A stretch of 64,000 nt of DNA, from NCBI GenBank assembly GCA_037043235.1, contig JAWRVZ010000289.1, positions 518,165 through 582,164 of the forward strand. The letters are read 5' to 3'. The translations under genes were made by a program, and so were the position numbers. Below are positions 12,990 through 23,505 of this stretch, one piece after another. Source of the stretch: Rhodeus uyekii (taxonomy: Eukaryota > Chordata > Actinopteri > Cypriniformes > Acheilognathidae). The notes beneath the pieces are model-generated. The model saw only the letters and a program-made list of their open reading frames with translations. It made no database searches and was not told where the DNA came from. The stretch's first letter is position 1; each line of letters opens with the position of its first letter.

Positions 12990-13646
12990 GAAGTGTTATT
13001 GCATTTCTTCTGAGCAGAGCATCTGAGAGCGTTTAGGGGCTCACTGCGACAGAAACTACAATCCCAGGATGCAGTGGGAGAGCTGTTTGGTAGTCCTGAG
13101 GTGTAAGTGATGGAGGGGGAGTCAGGTCTTTCATCCATGAGTGCGGACTCTCTCCTCTGCGCAAGACCGCAAAACACAGCCAACATTCAGCAGGAAAGTT
13201 AGTTTCCCGACGCCGGACCAATCCACACGGAGGACTGCGACGCGAGAAAACGCGCATTTGATCAAGTTTTGATTTACGACCGAAGTAAAAGTTTCCCCCT
13301 CTTACCTTCTTGACGCACGAGCGCAAACAAAAACCCACACGGGTGGGATTTCCAGGACAAACGCGGTGGGGAATCGGTCTGCTGGAGCCTCGTGTGAGTC
13401 TTAAACGTTGAGTGACTTTAGGAAACCATCTCCTTTAGTTCGTGCGCGAGTTTCTGCCGAATCTTTGCACTGATTTCACGCGATTCTCGGGCGAGGCGAG
13501 CGAGAAACATCCGTGTGCTTTAATGAAGAAGGGGCGAAACTCCCAACACAGGGAGAAATGAGGAGTTTTTCGCATTGAATATTTTTCGGGAGGCTGTGTT
13601 TTACCAACTCCTGAATCTGATCTGGGATTTGCTTCGGAAAGAAAAG
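12990..13646 (+). promoter_or_regulatory. fgfr1: Promoter region and non-coding exon 1 of fgfr1
   Basis: This stretch is clearly richer in CpG than its surroundings and ends in a good splice donor (gaaaag then gtgagt, donor at 13647). No long open frame fits coding, so it is read as promoter plus 5' UTR exon. The transcription start cannot be fixed from sequence. A CCAAT box lies at 13218-13222, and near 13054-13073 there is a sequence like the ZNF143/SBF promoter motif (actacaatcccag) but one base short of consensus spacing. No convincing TATA box was seen. The exon boundary on the 3' side is reliable; the 5' boundary is a guess. Confidence 0.6.
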
Positions 13647-14960
13647 GTGAGTAACGTCTGTTAATGAACTCAAGCTGTTGTCATAAAACTCACATGCTTT
13701 GCTCTTTATTGAATATGAATCATACTAATGGTACAGCATTTTTTTAAAGGGGAAGACTGTCCTGTTGGGAAGAGTTTGATGAAATTAAATACTTTTTCTG
13801 CAAAAGTTAAAGATGCTTATGATTTTGATACACTTGAATGCAATGCATGTTTGAAGTACTTATTCCATAAAATAACGCGTTTATTTCTTTTTCTCTTCTT
13901 GTCTTGCAATGTCTCTATCATTTTAATTCAATTAAATCAATTTAATTTGTATTTTGACTGGGATTTAAATGTTAAGCTTTTTGAATGATTGATTATTATT
14001 ATTTACGCTTTTCGTGCGAGTATCTCATTAGCTTTCATCATCAAAAGCCTCAAATCTGATGTTATTATGGGAGCGAAGGGATGCGCGTGCATGTGGTGCG
14101 GCGCGCGCTCGCGCACATCATCTCACATGTGAAGCGTTCAAGTGTAACACATAAAAACCATAATCATCTTTAACTTCTGCAGAAACAAACCCTTTTCTGT
14201 TTCGCTTAGTGGCTTGTGTGGGAAAAGGTCTGAGATATTAGGTTACTTTGTTATGAATTATTATTTTTTCGTCCCTAGTCAGTTGGGACCCTCTCAGTTA
14301 CTTTTATTTGAGCCCGTGCAGTGTTTTATTTATTTAAAAAAATGAAATCAGTGTTTTTATGTGCTTTTGGCCCGTCATCCTTGAGATTTTGCAGATTCCT
14401 GGATTTATCTCGATGTGAAAGGCAGGTTTATTCTTGCAGTTGTTTATCTTCCCACAGTAAAAGACAAACAACATACCTATAGAGACGTATGAGTTTTGGA
14501 GCTGAAAAAGACATGGCAATCTAGACTCTTCTAAACATTGATATAAAACTTTATGACAAAGTTGTGTGTACTGACATTCTTTCTTCTGGTTAAGCTTTTA
14601 AGGAAAAACCGTCCCAATTTCAACTAAAGACATTCACGGACGGTTTTCACTTGTGTGAAGATCGTGATGGAAAAGCCGAGCGGTTTATGAATGGCGACAC
14701 GCTGGCTGGCGACTGCATGCGTAGACTTGTTGCAAGTCGATGCAGAAATGTGTGCAAAATACAGCCAATTAGATATGGAAATGTTTCAGGCGGTTTGTGC
14801 AAGACCCATATCGTAGCATTTCATCTGAATCTTGAAACCGTTTTCCACTGATTATAAAGCTCAGGGTTGATGATGACATTTTCGAGATGTGTCCAGTGTC
14901 TTTATTCATGCAACAGCTTTAGTGCTTTCCTTTGAAACTTTGTTGTTGCTAGTTTTCTTT
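13647..14960. other. fgfr1 intron 1, proximal part
   Basis: Intron DNA after exon 1. A CpG-rich patch (gtgcggcgcgcgctcgcgc, 14094-14112) sits about 450 bp into the intron and may belong to the promoter CpG island. No recognised repeat or coding region. Confidence 0.45.
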
Positions 14961-14964
14961 CATT

Positions 14965-15117
14965 TATGCTTTTAAGAGTTTATCAGACGCTTTTATCCAA
15001 AGCGACTTGCATTGCATTCAAGAAACGCATTGACATTCTAATCAGTTCTTGCTTTCCCTGGGAATCGAACCCTTGACCTTGGCGTTGCAAGCACTGCTCT
15101 CTACTGTTCGAGACGCA
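14965..15117 (-). mobile_element. tRNA-derived SINE (minus)
   Basis: On the minus strand this reads as a tRNA-like head (box B gggttcgattccc, preceded by gcaacgccaaggtcaa) followed by a fixed tail ending in ggataaaagcgtctg. The same layout recurs at 19901-20052 and 22546-22697. The 5' part with box A is short in this copy. Confidence 0.65.
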
Positions 15118-15378
15118 AGAAAGCTTTAGCAAACTACTAAACTTCTTAAGTTCTATTCAACCATTGAAGTGCTGAAGAACTGTAACCGACCTTGTGAAAA
15201 TGTAGTTGTTTAAGTCCATAATTACATCAATTACTTAAATTAGAGGGGAAATCGTTATGGCTGCTTGTCCCTCAGGATCTGACCAGTGATTTTACTGTTA
15301 GCCGCTCCAGACAGGTCACTGGTTCATCTGGTTTACAGTTACAACCTATTGTAAAGCATCATTAGTATTTTCATAGAT

Positions 15379-15475
15379 CTTTGCTGTAGCTCAATCAGTA
15401 GAGCATTAGTGCTTGCAACGCCAAGGTCATGGGTTCGATCCCAGGGAAGCAAGAACAGATTACAATATCATTGTG
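15379..15475 (+). mobile_element. tRNA-derived SINE (plus), tRNA-Ala-like head
   Basis: The head reads ttgctgtagctcaatcagta with box A, then box B gggttcgatccc, closed by agcaa, which pairs with ttgct. The seven-base loop between suggests anticodon TGC, so a tRNA-Ala origin. The tail (agattacaatatcattgtgtt) matches the SINE tail of the other copies, so this is a SINE and not a tRNA gene. It lies 260 bp from an inverted partner at 14965. Confidence 0.6.
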
Positions 15476-16198
15476 TTCTTTGATAAAGGCATACATATAA
15501 ATGGATATGGCATTGATGGTTTGAGTTGTATTTAGCACAGTCAGTAAGCTCGTTTCCTGTGGAATGCTGGGTAATAATGAAGAGTTTTCCGAGCGCAGTG
15601 ACTTGAGCCAGCCTTTGTGTTTGGCATGTGGTCACAAACGCTCGTTTTGGTTTGTTGTGGTGATCTTGTAGTGAGCGCTTTATAGTGAAATGCTCTGTTG
15701 TTTGAAAATGAAAGGAAGCAAATGGATGAAGGAGAAAAGACGTGCTGTGCTGTGGGTGTTCTTCCGGTGGAAGTATATGCTCTTGAGAGTTTGGAGAGAA
15801 GAGGAATTCTTTGCCCTCTAATTTACTGGGCTGGCAGGGATGGGCTGGCACAGTAAACTATCGCCCAGCACTTTTAAAAGGAAAGTTACTATTATACAAC
15901 TGTCTGAGAGCTTTAGTTTGAAACTTTAGGAGGAGTATAGGTCTCAAAATGGAGAGATGCAGTACAATGCCTTATTTTGTTTACATCAACACATCTGTGG
16001 CAAAGGTCCTGTTTACGCCTGGTATTAAGATGCATTTTGTTCAATTGGATCACAAGTAGACGAGGCAGACATACCCGTTTACATTTGGTATTTTAATCCG
16101 TCTCTTTCAACCACTTCTGTCCTGATTTCTTTGAGGGTAGGGTCTATGGGGTTTTTTCTCCATCTAATGGACAAAATAAGCTCATGGAATTTATATAT

Positions 16199-16563
16199 GT
16201 ATGGAAGCCCGTTTCCACCAGAGTTGAGAAAAAAAGATTATGTAAGTCGAAATAATGACTTAGTTTCTCATTATTTCGAGAGACTTTCTCGAAATAGCGA
16301 GAGACTTTCTCGAAATAATGACTTAGTTTCTCGCCATTTCAAGATTCTTTCTCGAAATAATGATTTAGTTTCTCGTGCTTCTCTGCATGGTCAAAGCATG
16401 TAAATGCGAGATCACAGCAAACATGACATGTTCTGTAAAACAGCTGTTAAAGTCATTGTGTTAATCAATAATATAATATAGAAGTCATTATTTCAAGAAA
16501 TTAAGTCATTATTTCGACTTAATCTTTTTTTCTTCTCAACTGTGGCGGAAACGGGCTTCCATT
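16199..16563. mobile_element. Fold-back element with about 40-bp inverted ends
   Basis: The ends are inverted copies: atggaagcccgtttccacca at the left and tggcggaaacgggcttccat at the right, continuing into agttgagaaaaaaagatta and its complement. The inside consists of diverged short repeats of ctttctcgaaataatgactt type. There is no coding region; the open frame across it is a product of the repeats. Confidence 0.65.
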
Positions 16564-18099
16564 GATATGAACATTTTTGGAGACGACGGGAAAGGCACAC
16601 AGAGAGCATCAGCTAATATTTCTGCTCTGACAGACACGAGACCAGCCGAACGCTGTGAGTGTGTGTTCGATATCAGGAATAATGAGAGAACATTGTGATT
16701 GATACATTTTTCATCTACAAACCAAACTTGGGTCTCCAGTCGACAAAGATTAGTTCCCTTCTGGCTAGAGCTCTTCCCATAATGTTCATGCGTTAGGTCA
16801 GTAGACGGAGAGTAGACAATCTTTTAGTGGCTGTTCGAACACATTCAACCACATGAGAGTTTCCACTATGAAAGCAATCCGGTCGAATGTGTTTTCCACT
16901 GCCTCTGGAAGTGGTTGAAAGTGGACAAGCTCAAAACGGGCATTTATTTTTCTCTACCAATGATCCAATCGATCTTAATACCGATCTTAAAAGTCCAATG
17001 GTTGCCTTTGATGTCTGAAATCGTTTTTTGGGGAATGAAAGGTCTTGATTCAGTTTCAGTGGGGGCTTGATGGGATCTCAGTTTTTCAGTCTGAAAAGGA
17101 AAGAGAGCATGGGTTTAGAGGAGAATAAGAGATTTGGAAGAGATGATGTAGGACAAATCAAGATGGAAAAGCAGCAACAGTAAAAAGTTGTGTAGGTGAA
17201 GTTCATCAGCCTGGCCTTAATAGCCCCCCCGTGGAGTGGCAGTCTGGAGACTCTTGGTTTGGTGGGCCGGCTATGGCTCTGGCTCCCACCGGCACTGGAA
17301 TGAGTGAGGTCAGGCGTCCCGTCTCCGACACAAACCAATGCTGTTCTCTGGAATGTTCCGCTCCAGTAGTCGGCAGCGGTAATGAGCTGGGCCTGCTGTA
17401 CGCTCTCGCCATGTTCCCCTTCAGTGATCAGAGGGAGAGAAAAACACGCTGGGGTTCATTAATTAGGGTACTAACTTCTCTTTCCACTTGACTTGGCCTA
17501 TTTCTTTTTATTCCTTGCTCTCTCTCTCTCTCTCGACTGTCTGCACGTCTTTCCTTCTCAAAGTGAACGCTGTGGAAAGACGTTAAATATAATCAGCTGA
17601 ATGTTTGTTTTACTTAGAAATAGTTCACGTAAACAGAGGAACTTGTTCCATCGGTGCAATCTCAGCCAAGTAAACTGGTCATAAACTAAGCCTTCTGCCT
17701 TGTGATTTTCACCGTACCATTGTGTTTCCCCAAATGCATACGAATTCAATGTTCACAGTAAAAACTAATTCAGGGTACATTAGTCCTTCCAGGCAAGTAA
17801 ACTTGACCTGTTGCATCAGAAAGAATTCCACAAAAAAAAGTTTTTTCTCGAACGTCATTATTGACAGTTCTTTAACTTCAATGGGTTCTTCTGAGCATGA
17901 ACTGTCCTGAACATAAACAGAGTATTGAAGAACATGAACGGTTCTTCTGAATATGACTTGTCTTTCCTACTTCTTGCTGCCAGAGACCTGCAGATCTTCC
18001 TCTCACGCAGCTGAGCCACATTTGGCCTGAGAGAGGAAACAGTTGAGACTCTCAGTATAGCTTGAAGATGATCGTCCGTAAGTAGAACTGGACTTGCAC
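16564..18099. other. fgfr1 intron 1, middle part
   Basis: Intron DNA with a CT tract at 17517-17534 and a GC-rich patch at 17215-17420. No gene or recognised repeat. Open frames in the GC-rich patch lack domains. Confidence 0.4.
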
Positions 18100-18314
18100 T
18101 TACTGAAGTACAAGGTTGAGGAGAAAGTTACTAATCTTTTCGAGATATTAAGTCATTATTATGAGAAACACACTCATTATTTTAAGATACTAAGTCATTA
18201 TTGTGAGAAACTTTCTCATTTTTTCGAGATACGAAGTCATTACTTTGAGAAACCCTCTCATTATTATGACTTAATCCTTTTTTTCTCTCAACTGTGGCGG
18301 AAACGGCTTCCATA
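18100..18314. mobile_element. Second, diverged fold-back element copy
   Basis: The right end (ctcaactgtggcggaaacgg then cttccat) matches the element at 16199-16563. The left end is eroded (ggttgaggagaaagttac). The interior repeats attaagtcattattatgaga, the same kind of short repeat as the first copy. Confidence 0.55.
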
Positions 18315-18329
18315 CTTTCCTGATGACAT

Positions 18330-18982
18330 GAACATCGTAACATTTGTATAAATACAGAGATAGGCGACTGCTACCGGGCTGATAATTACCAGCTGGGACT
18401 GTGGGACACATTTAATATATTTATTATATACAATGGGACGCAGCCACGGAGGCGTTATTTACTGGATTGTATTTTTTATATTATAACCCCATGGGTTCAT
18501 CAGGACAACCTAGCCAACACCGATGTCCCGTTGACTGTAACCGGGACGGGAAACTGAGGCCCCTGATGAGCCTGAAGCCAGACTCTGAAGCAGGACGACG
18601 GGTCTCCCATTGGAGCTCCACTCCCCTCGGTGACACTGTCAACGGATTATCGGTGTTGGTCGTTAATTTGCAGATTCGTCATGACGACATATCATTTGCA
18701 TGGATACTGGCGATCATATCGCTATCAACGATCAGCTCTATAGTTGTGAAATGTTTCTATCTGCATGACTGTATCAAGCCCGGCCGATGCCCCGCCCCCA
18801 GGAGTCATTTACTCCACTGTGATTGGTTGGTTTGTACAGCTCCAGCTCGCATGAAAAAGGAATCTTCTGCACAAAGCGGTAAAGCGCTATTCATTCGAAG
18901 CTCGCGGGCCGCACTTACATTAAACTTTCATATTGTCCCGCGGGCCACAAAGTATTGTTTGGCCGCATGTTTGAGACCCCTG
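18330..18982. other. Unclassified segment with 177-codon ORF and hAT-type end
   Basis: An ATG-initiated + strand frame of 177 codons (18467-19000) includes a hydrophobic stretch, SFAWILAIISLSTISSIVV. I recognise no family. Its last third runs through what looks like a hAT transposon end: on the minus strand CAGGGGTCTCAAACATGCGG at 18982, followed by ggcccgcggg-type sequence. The ORF is therefore probably fortuitous and the segment a transposon remnant. Confidence 0.35.
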
Positions 18983-19013
18983 CTGTATAGGATATTGTAA
19001 TACAACATTGAGT

Positions 19014-19038
19014 TGTGTGTGTGTGTGTGTGTGTGTGT
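19014..19038. repeat. GT microsatellite
   Basis: An uninterrupted (TG)n run of about 12 units, in intron 1. Confidence 0.8.
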
Positions 19039-19900
19039 AGCCACACATCCAAAGCAAGCTGAGAGCTGTCTTCCTCAGATAATTTATCACTGTACATTAC
19101 TACAATAAGATGCTGCCTAAATCTTTTCTGGAAGCTTCCAGGTTTTGTCCGATCTCGTTTGCGCTGTATATTGTGTCACGCTTCAGTATATTACTCGAGC
19201 GCAGAACAGATTCATATTAGCAGCTCTTGGTTTTTCTTTCTTTTCCATGTAATCCGATGTGTGTGTGATGTTATTGTCTTGGGGATGATTACTGGTGTGT
19301 TGTTATAAGTGCCTCGGCGTCCAACACCTCTGCCCGTTCACCCGTCTCTCCAGTCATCTGTTCTTTTGGTTTGTACCAGCTGCAGACATGGCTTGAAACG
19401 TGATGCCATCCCAAACTCTATGGGAACGATTCTATGTGCATCAAATTTCTTGGTGTTTGTCCAGATTTCTCGTCCTTATTAGAGCAACTTTGAAGGTGAT
19501 CGACATCTCATCGCGTTGTTATATAATACACTTTTTTGCAGGTGTGCTAGAGCCGTCCTAGGGAATAAGTGATAAAAGTGTTAGATAAATTATTGGTTTA
19601 ATTCTAAATATTTACAGAAGCTACGCTCAGAAGGCACTTGGCATAAAAATGTAATGACGTGTGTCCAGTTTGAACAGGCATGGCACTTCTGATCTCTCTA
19701 GAGAGATTCATGGCATCCCAGACTCGCCAGCATGTTCCCTGTGCTTTTTTACTTTTGTTAATGCTGAATACCCACACACACAGTATAAGTTTTCATTTAG
19801 TTAATTTAGAAAGTCCATGATTCATATGAACCATATTAAGATTTTTTTCTTAACTTTATTTACTGTCCTGAATGCAAACAAGATGCAAATTTCCACAGCT
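19039..19900. other. fgfr1 intron 1, unassigned
   Basis: Intron DNA with no gene, RNA or repeat that I recognise. Confidence 0.4.
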
Positions 19901-20052
19901 TACATTTACATTTCTGCATTTGGCAGCTGCTTTTATCCAAAGCGACTTGCATTCAAGAAACACATTGACGTTCTAATCAGTTTTTGCTTTCCCTGAGAAT
20001 TGAACCCATGACCTTGGCGTTGCAAGCACCGCTCTCTACTGTTTGAGACTCT
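19901..20052 (-). mobile_element. tRNA-derived SINE (minus)
   Basis: Begins with the tail (tttctgcatttggcagctgc, ttttatccaaagcgacttgc) and ends with the tRNA-like head (gaattgaacccatgacc, ttggcgttgcaagcaccgc). It is the same family as 14965 and 22546. Box B is slightly degraded. Confidence 0.65.
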
Positions 20053-20440
20053 ACTGTTTGGTCAACTTTTCACAGCTGAACTCTCTGAAGGAAAAACATC
20101 TGCTGGATTAATTATGAAGCGCTGCTCTTCTCAGTCCAGTCTGCTTGTATGTGTCGGTGTGTGTTGAAATGTGTAAATGATGTTTGAACGAGGAGTTCCG
20201 ATAGCAAGTAGGACAAATGGCGTTAAGGGGTCATGCTGGGGTCTAAACCCGCCCAGAGCTGACGGATATCTGTGAAGGGTTGGAGGAGTGTGTTTGTGTT
20301 TCTGTGTGTTTGTAAGCAGAATTGAGCTGCAAAACTGTCCTTTCTAATGTAAAATATGTCATAGTTAAAATAGTGTAAAATAGGCCTAGTTATCGTCTGC
20401 ATAGTTTTTAACCCATATCCTTTATTAATAAGTTTGTAAT

Positions 20441-21550
20441 CAGGGATGTGCGCTACGACTAATTTTGTAGTCGTTTAAATGAACGGTCTGAAACCCGTCT
20501 AGTTTAAAAATAAAATAAGGACAAATAATCAAGTTACTGCAATAGCACAAACGCAATAAAATAAACAATGCTTTTCATGTTTTTCAGGTGTGTCTAACAG
20601 TAGTTTTCTGGTAGAGAAACAAATCTAATACAGTAATTCCTCGGTTTACGAGTTTAATTCGTTCCAGGAGCTCGTAACTCAAAATTCTCGTACACCAAAA
20701 CGATTTTCCCCATAAGAATGCACTAAAAATCACTCGATTCGTTCCACATGACAATAAAGAACCATTTAAAAAAAATTTTTTGTTTACCTTATTAATTAGT
20801 TAAAATTTAGCCATTAAGATCTCATATAAATACTAATTAATAATTGACAATTAAACTTGACAATTTACTGTAACGCGCACTTTAATGACTTATCGCATCG
20901 CTGCTGGCGTGAAGGAGACGAGAGGAGTGTTTAACTGCTTACAGCGAGAATTTCATCCCTTCTTTCTTACTCATCTTGAGGTCATTGTCTATATGCTGTA
21001 CTGTACGTATATATTTCACTACGTGAACAATAGCGATCACTATTAAGTTTAACAACACGAGGTAAAACCGCTGTAAATCACTTATAAAAGTATCACTGTG
21101 GTGAATGATGAACCAAACCGAGCGACGCTGAGAGAATGAACGAGTGAAGGGCTGATGGGCTTTATGAGAGGCTGTCGTTACGATATTTACAGTAAAAATG
21201 CGCGTGAAGATGCTGAGCGTTAGGACTTTTCCACACAAAAATGTGCGTGTGCGAGGGAAAAATTATCTCTCACTCCGATACAATGCTCATACACCGATTT
21301 GCTCAATACAAAGTCACTCGTAAACCGAGGTATTACTGTATAAATTAGCTCTGCATAGTCTTTATTGTAAGCTTTATATCTAGATTAATCCTTAAAGTTA
21401 CAAAAGTCATTCAGTCAATCTCAATTCAGGATTCGCTCGCTGTTCAAGAAACGTTTTTCTGGGCGCGTTCTTCGGATGTGTGCGCTCACAAAACCTTCTT
21501 GCACTTGAATACGTAAATTGGCCGTTGCGTTGGCTTGTTGTCGAGCCCTG
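20441..21550. mobile_element. hAT-like element interrupted by a Tigger-like MITE
   Basis: The left end reads cagggatgtgcgctacgact and the right end, inverted, cagggctcgacaac. The flanks of the inner MITE match the sequence at 51107-51325, where no MITE is present, which confirms two separate elements. A clear 8-bp duplication was not found, so the outer borders are tentative. Confidence 0.45.
20631..21338. mobile_element. Tigger-like MITE, copy 1
   Basis: 708 bp with inverted ends CAGTAATTCCTCGGTTTACG and CGTAAACCGAGGTATTACTG, flanked by TA on both sides (20629-20630, 21339-21340), as is usual for the Tc1/mariner-Tigger group. The interior has a minus-strand open frame ending MSKKEGMKFSL. 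That is plausibly the first residues of a deleted transposase. Copies 2 and 3 lie at 42166 and 59058. Confidence 0.8.
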
Positions 21551-22109
21551 AATTAATATAACTCAAATAAAAAAACGACACGTTAGCTTACTGTTAAAAA
21601 CAGTTTGGTTTTCGCAAACTCATTATAGACTCTGTCGGAGCAGAAAAAGTCTGTGGTTAAAATCCTTGAGTTCTTGAAGGATGTGAAGGATAAGGACCTT
21701 ATACAGCAAAATGATGCTTTGTTCCTCTTTCTGGTTGCATCTAAAATGGATGTAGAGTTTAATGAGACGGTTTATAGGAGACTCTGATCTCAAGCATCAG
21801 ATGGGTTACTGTGACTATTGAGTTTTACTGGAATTCTCTCTCAGGGATTATTTTCTGTTAAGCCATTCGATTAATTTTCTCGATCGCGTCCTTGTTAATT
21901 TTGAGTTGCTCTAAAGGTAATTGCATTTTTTATTGATTTGGAATGGTTTTTGCTTGTGAAATGAATGGTCTGGTGGCTGGTTTACAGTAATATAATCCAG
22001 TAACCAGTCAATTGCCGCCCAATGTTTGTGTTGTCTTTAATTCTTAATTGTGAATGGATAAATATTTTGCTTTCATTTTTTCTCTCTTCCTTTCACACGG
22101 ATGTCCTAG

Positions 22110-22263
22110 CTGATTTTATGGAGAGCTGGGCTGGATGCAGAGTTCAGATGTAGAGAATTCTTGCTGATGATGATGATGATGATGAAGACCATGCTGCTGC
22201 TGATCTCAACACTCCTCTCTCAGGCTCTTCCGTCCCAGGGCAGACCGGCCACACACGACGAGG
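22110..22263 (+). CDS. fgfr1: fgfr1 exon 2: 5' UTR end, start codon, signal peptide
   Basis: The exon begins after the acceptor gtcctag and ends before gtaagtg. Coding starts in a run of six consecutive ATG codons (22167-22184). It is followed by Lys-Thr and a seventh Met at 22191, then a hydrophobic signal core (MLLLISTLLSQALPSQG) and the start of the mature protein, RPATHDE. The first ATG has a poor context (C at -3); the one at 22191 has A at -3 and may be the main start. A short upstream ORF of 11 codons (22118-22153) ends 13 nt before the ATG run. The exon ends in phase 1. Confidence 0.9.
22118..22153 (+). other. Upstream ORF in fgfr1 exon 2
   Basis: An ATG followed by ten more sense codons and TAG lies in the 5' UTR part of exon 2, out of frame with the receptor start. 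Its own context is weak (T at -3, G at +4). Leaky scanning past it would reach the ATG run at 22167. It could damp translation; this is inference. Confidence 0.5.
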
Positions 22264-22545
22264 GTAAGTGTTTTTTTGTTGTTGTATCATGTCTCATTTG
22301 AAGACGTGTTCACAATAAACCATGTCTCAGACACTTTGCAATTAAGCTTCCTAAAATAGTTCTTAAATTAGCCATATCCCACACTTTATGACATCTCTAT
22401 CACTTTTTTCCCACTTTAATGCACTTGGTGTTGCTTAAGCTTTCTTTCAACGCAAACAGGTGGGATTGTTTTTCACTCTCTGTCTGAGCCTCAAATAAAC
22501 AGGCTGTTTTTTATATAAATGAACATCACGGCCAATTTTTAAGTT

Positions 22546-22697
22546 TCCATTTCTGCATTTGGCAGACAATTTTATCCAAAGTGACTTGCATCGCATTCAA
22601 GAAACACATTGACATTCTAATCAGTTGTTTTCCCTGGGAATCGAACCCTTGACCTTGGAGTTGCAAGCACTGCTCTCTACTGTTCGAGACGCAAGAA
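22546..22697 (-). mobile_element. tRNA-derived SINE (minus)
   Basis: Tail tttctgcatttggcagacaa at the left and head ggaatcgaacccttgacctt at the right, as in the other two minus copies. It lies 283 bp after fgfr1 exon 2. Confidence 0.65.
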
Positions 22698-22722
22698 GGC
22701 AATATTCAGGAAAATATACGTA

Positions 22723-23505
22723 CCGTATTTATTCGCGCAAAATTTTCTACCCAAAAAATAAATCAAAGTTAGGGATGCGCGTTATGCACGAGGGCTGGGC
22801 TGGGGTGGGGTGGGGTGGGGTTTGTTTTGACGGCCGGTCCTTTGAGGGCGCCGGCGAATTTTGAGTTCGCGCTGCGCATTTTACAGGCTGTTTAAGTAGC
22901 AATATATGCATAAAATAAAAGGCAGACTCGTGAGTGCAATTCAGCAACTGTATTCAAACATAAACCGCGGCAACAACCGCAACATAGCCCAAAGCAATCG
23001 ATTGCCGATTGCATGATACATTACATCCCTTAACACAGGCTGCAGCCTCTCACTGTACGTGAGGGCGAAGAAAAAAAACGTCCCCTCGCCGCTTCATTTC
23101 CTCACCCACACCTTACGGAGAAGACAGGCATTTTGTGTTTTTTTGTGAAGACAGGCATCAGCATCAACTGGGACACTGATGAAAAATTAACTCCAGAAGA
23201 ATGGGAGCAGCTCTTCAGTGTCTCTGATGAGGAATCTGACGTTGAAGGATTTTAAATAAATATTTGTACCGGTAATTCTCTTTCGGTATTGTGTTCATTA
23301 GTTTATGTTGTCAATAAATATGTTATATATGTTATATAAGTATATGTTATACAATAAATAAATGTTTTTTTATCATGGCTGCACGTGTTCAACAACATTT
23401 TTTGTCAATTACAAGGCTTGGTGTGAAAAATTTTATACCGATTTTTAATCGAAAATTAGGGGTGCGCGTTATACACGTGTGCGCGATATACTCGAATAAA
23501 TACGG
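22723..23505 (+). mobile_element. Tigger-like element with transposase C-terminal remnant
   Basis: Inverted ends CCGTATTTATTCG and CGAATAAATACGG, flanked by TA on both sides. Inside, near 23160-23255, the + strand encodes an acidic tail (EEWEQLFSVSDEESDVEGF) followed by a stop, the kind of end seen in pogo/Tigger-type transposases. A GGGGT tract lies at 22800-22820. The catalytic part is missing. Confidence 0.65.

Noticed and set aside
15379..15455. Possible tRNA-Ala gene
   Set aside because: Stems have mismatches and the downstream sequence matches the tail of a SINE family present in three more copies here.
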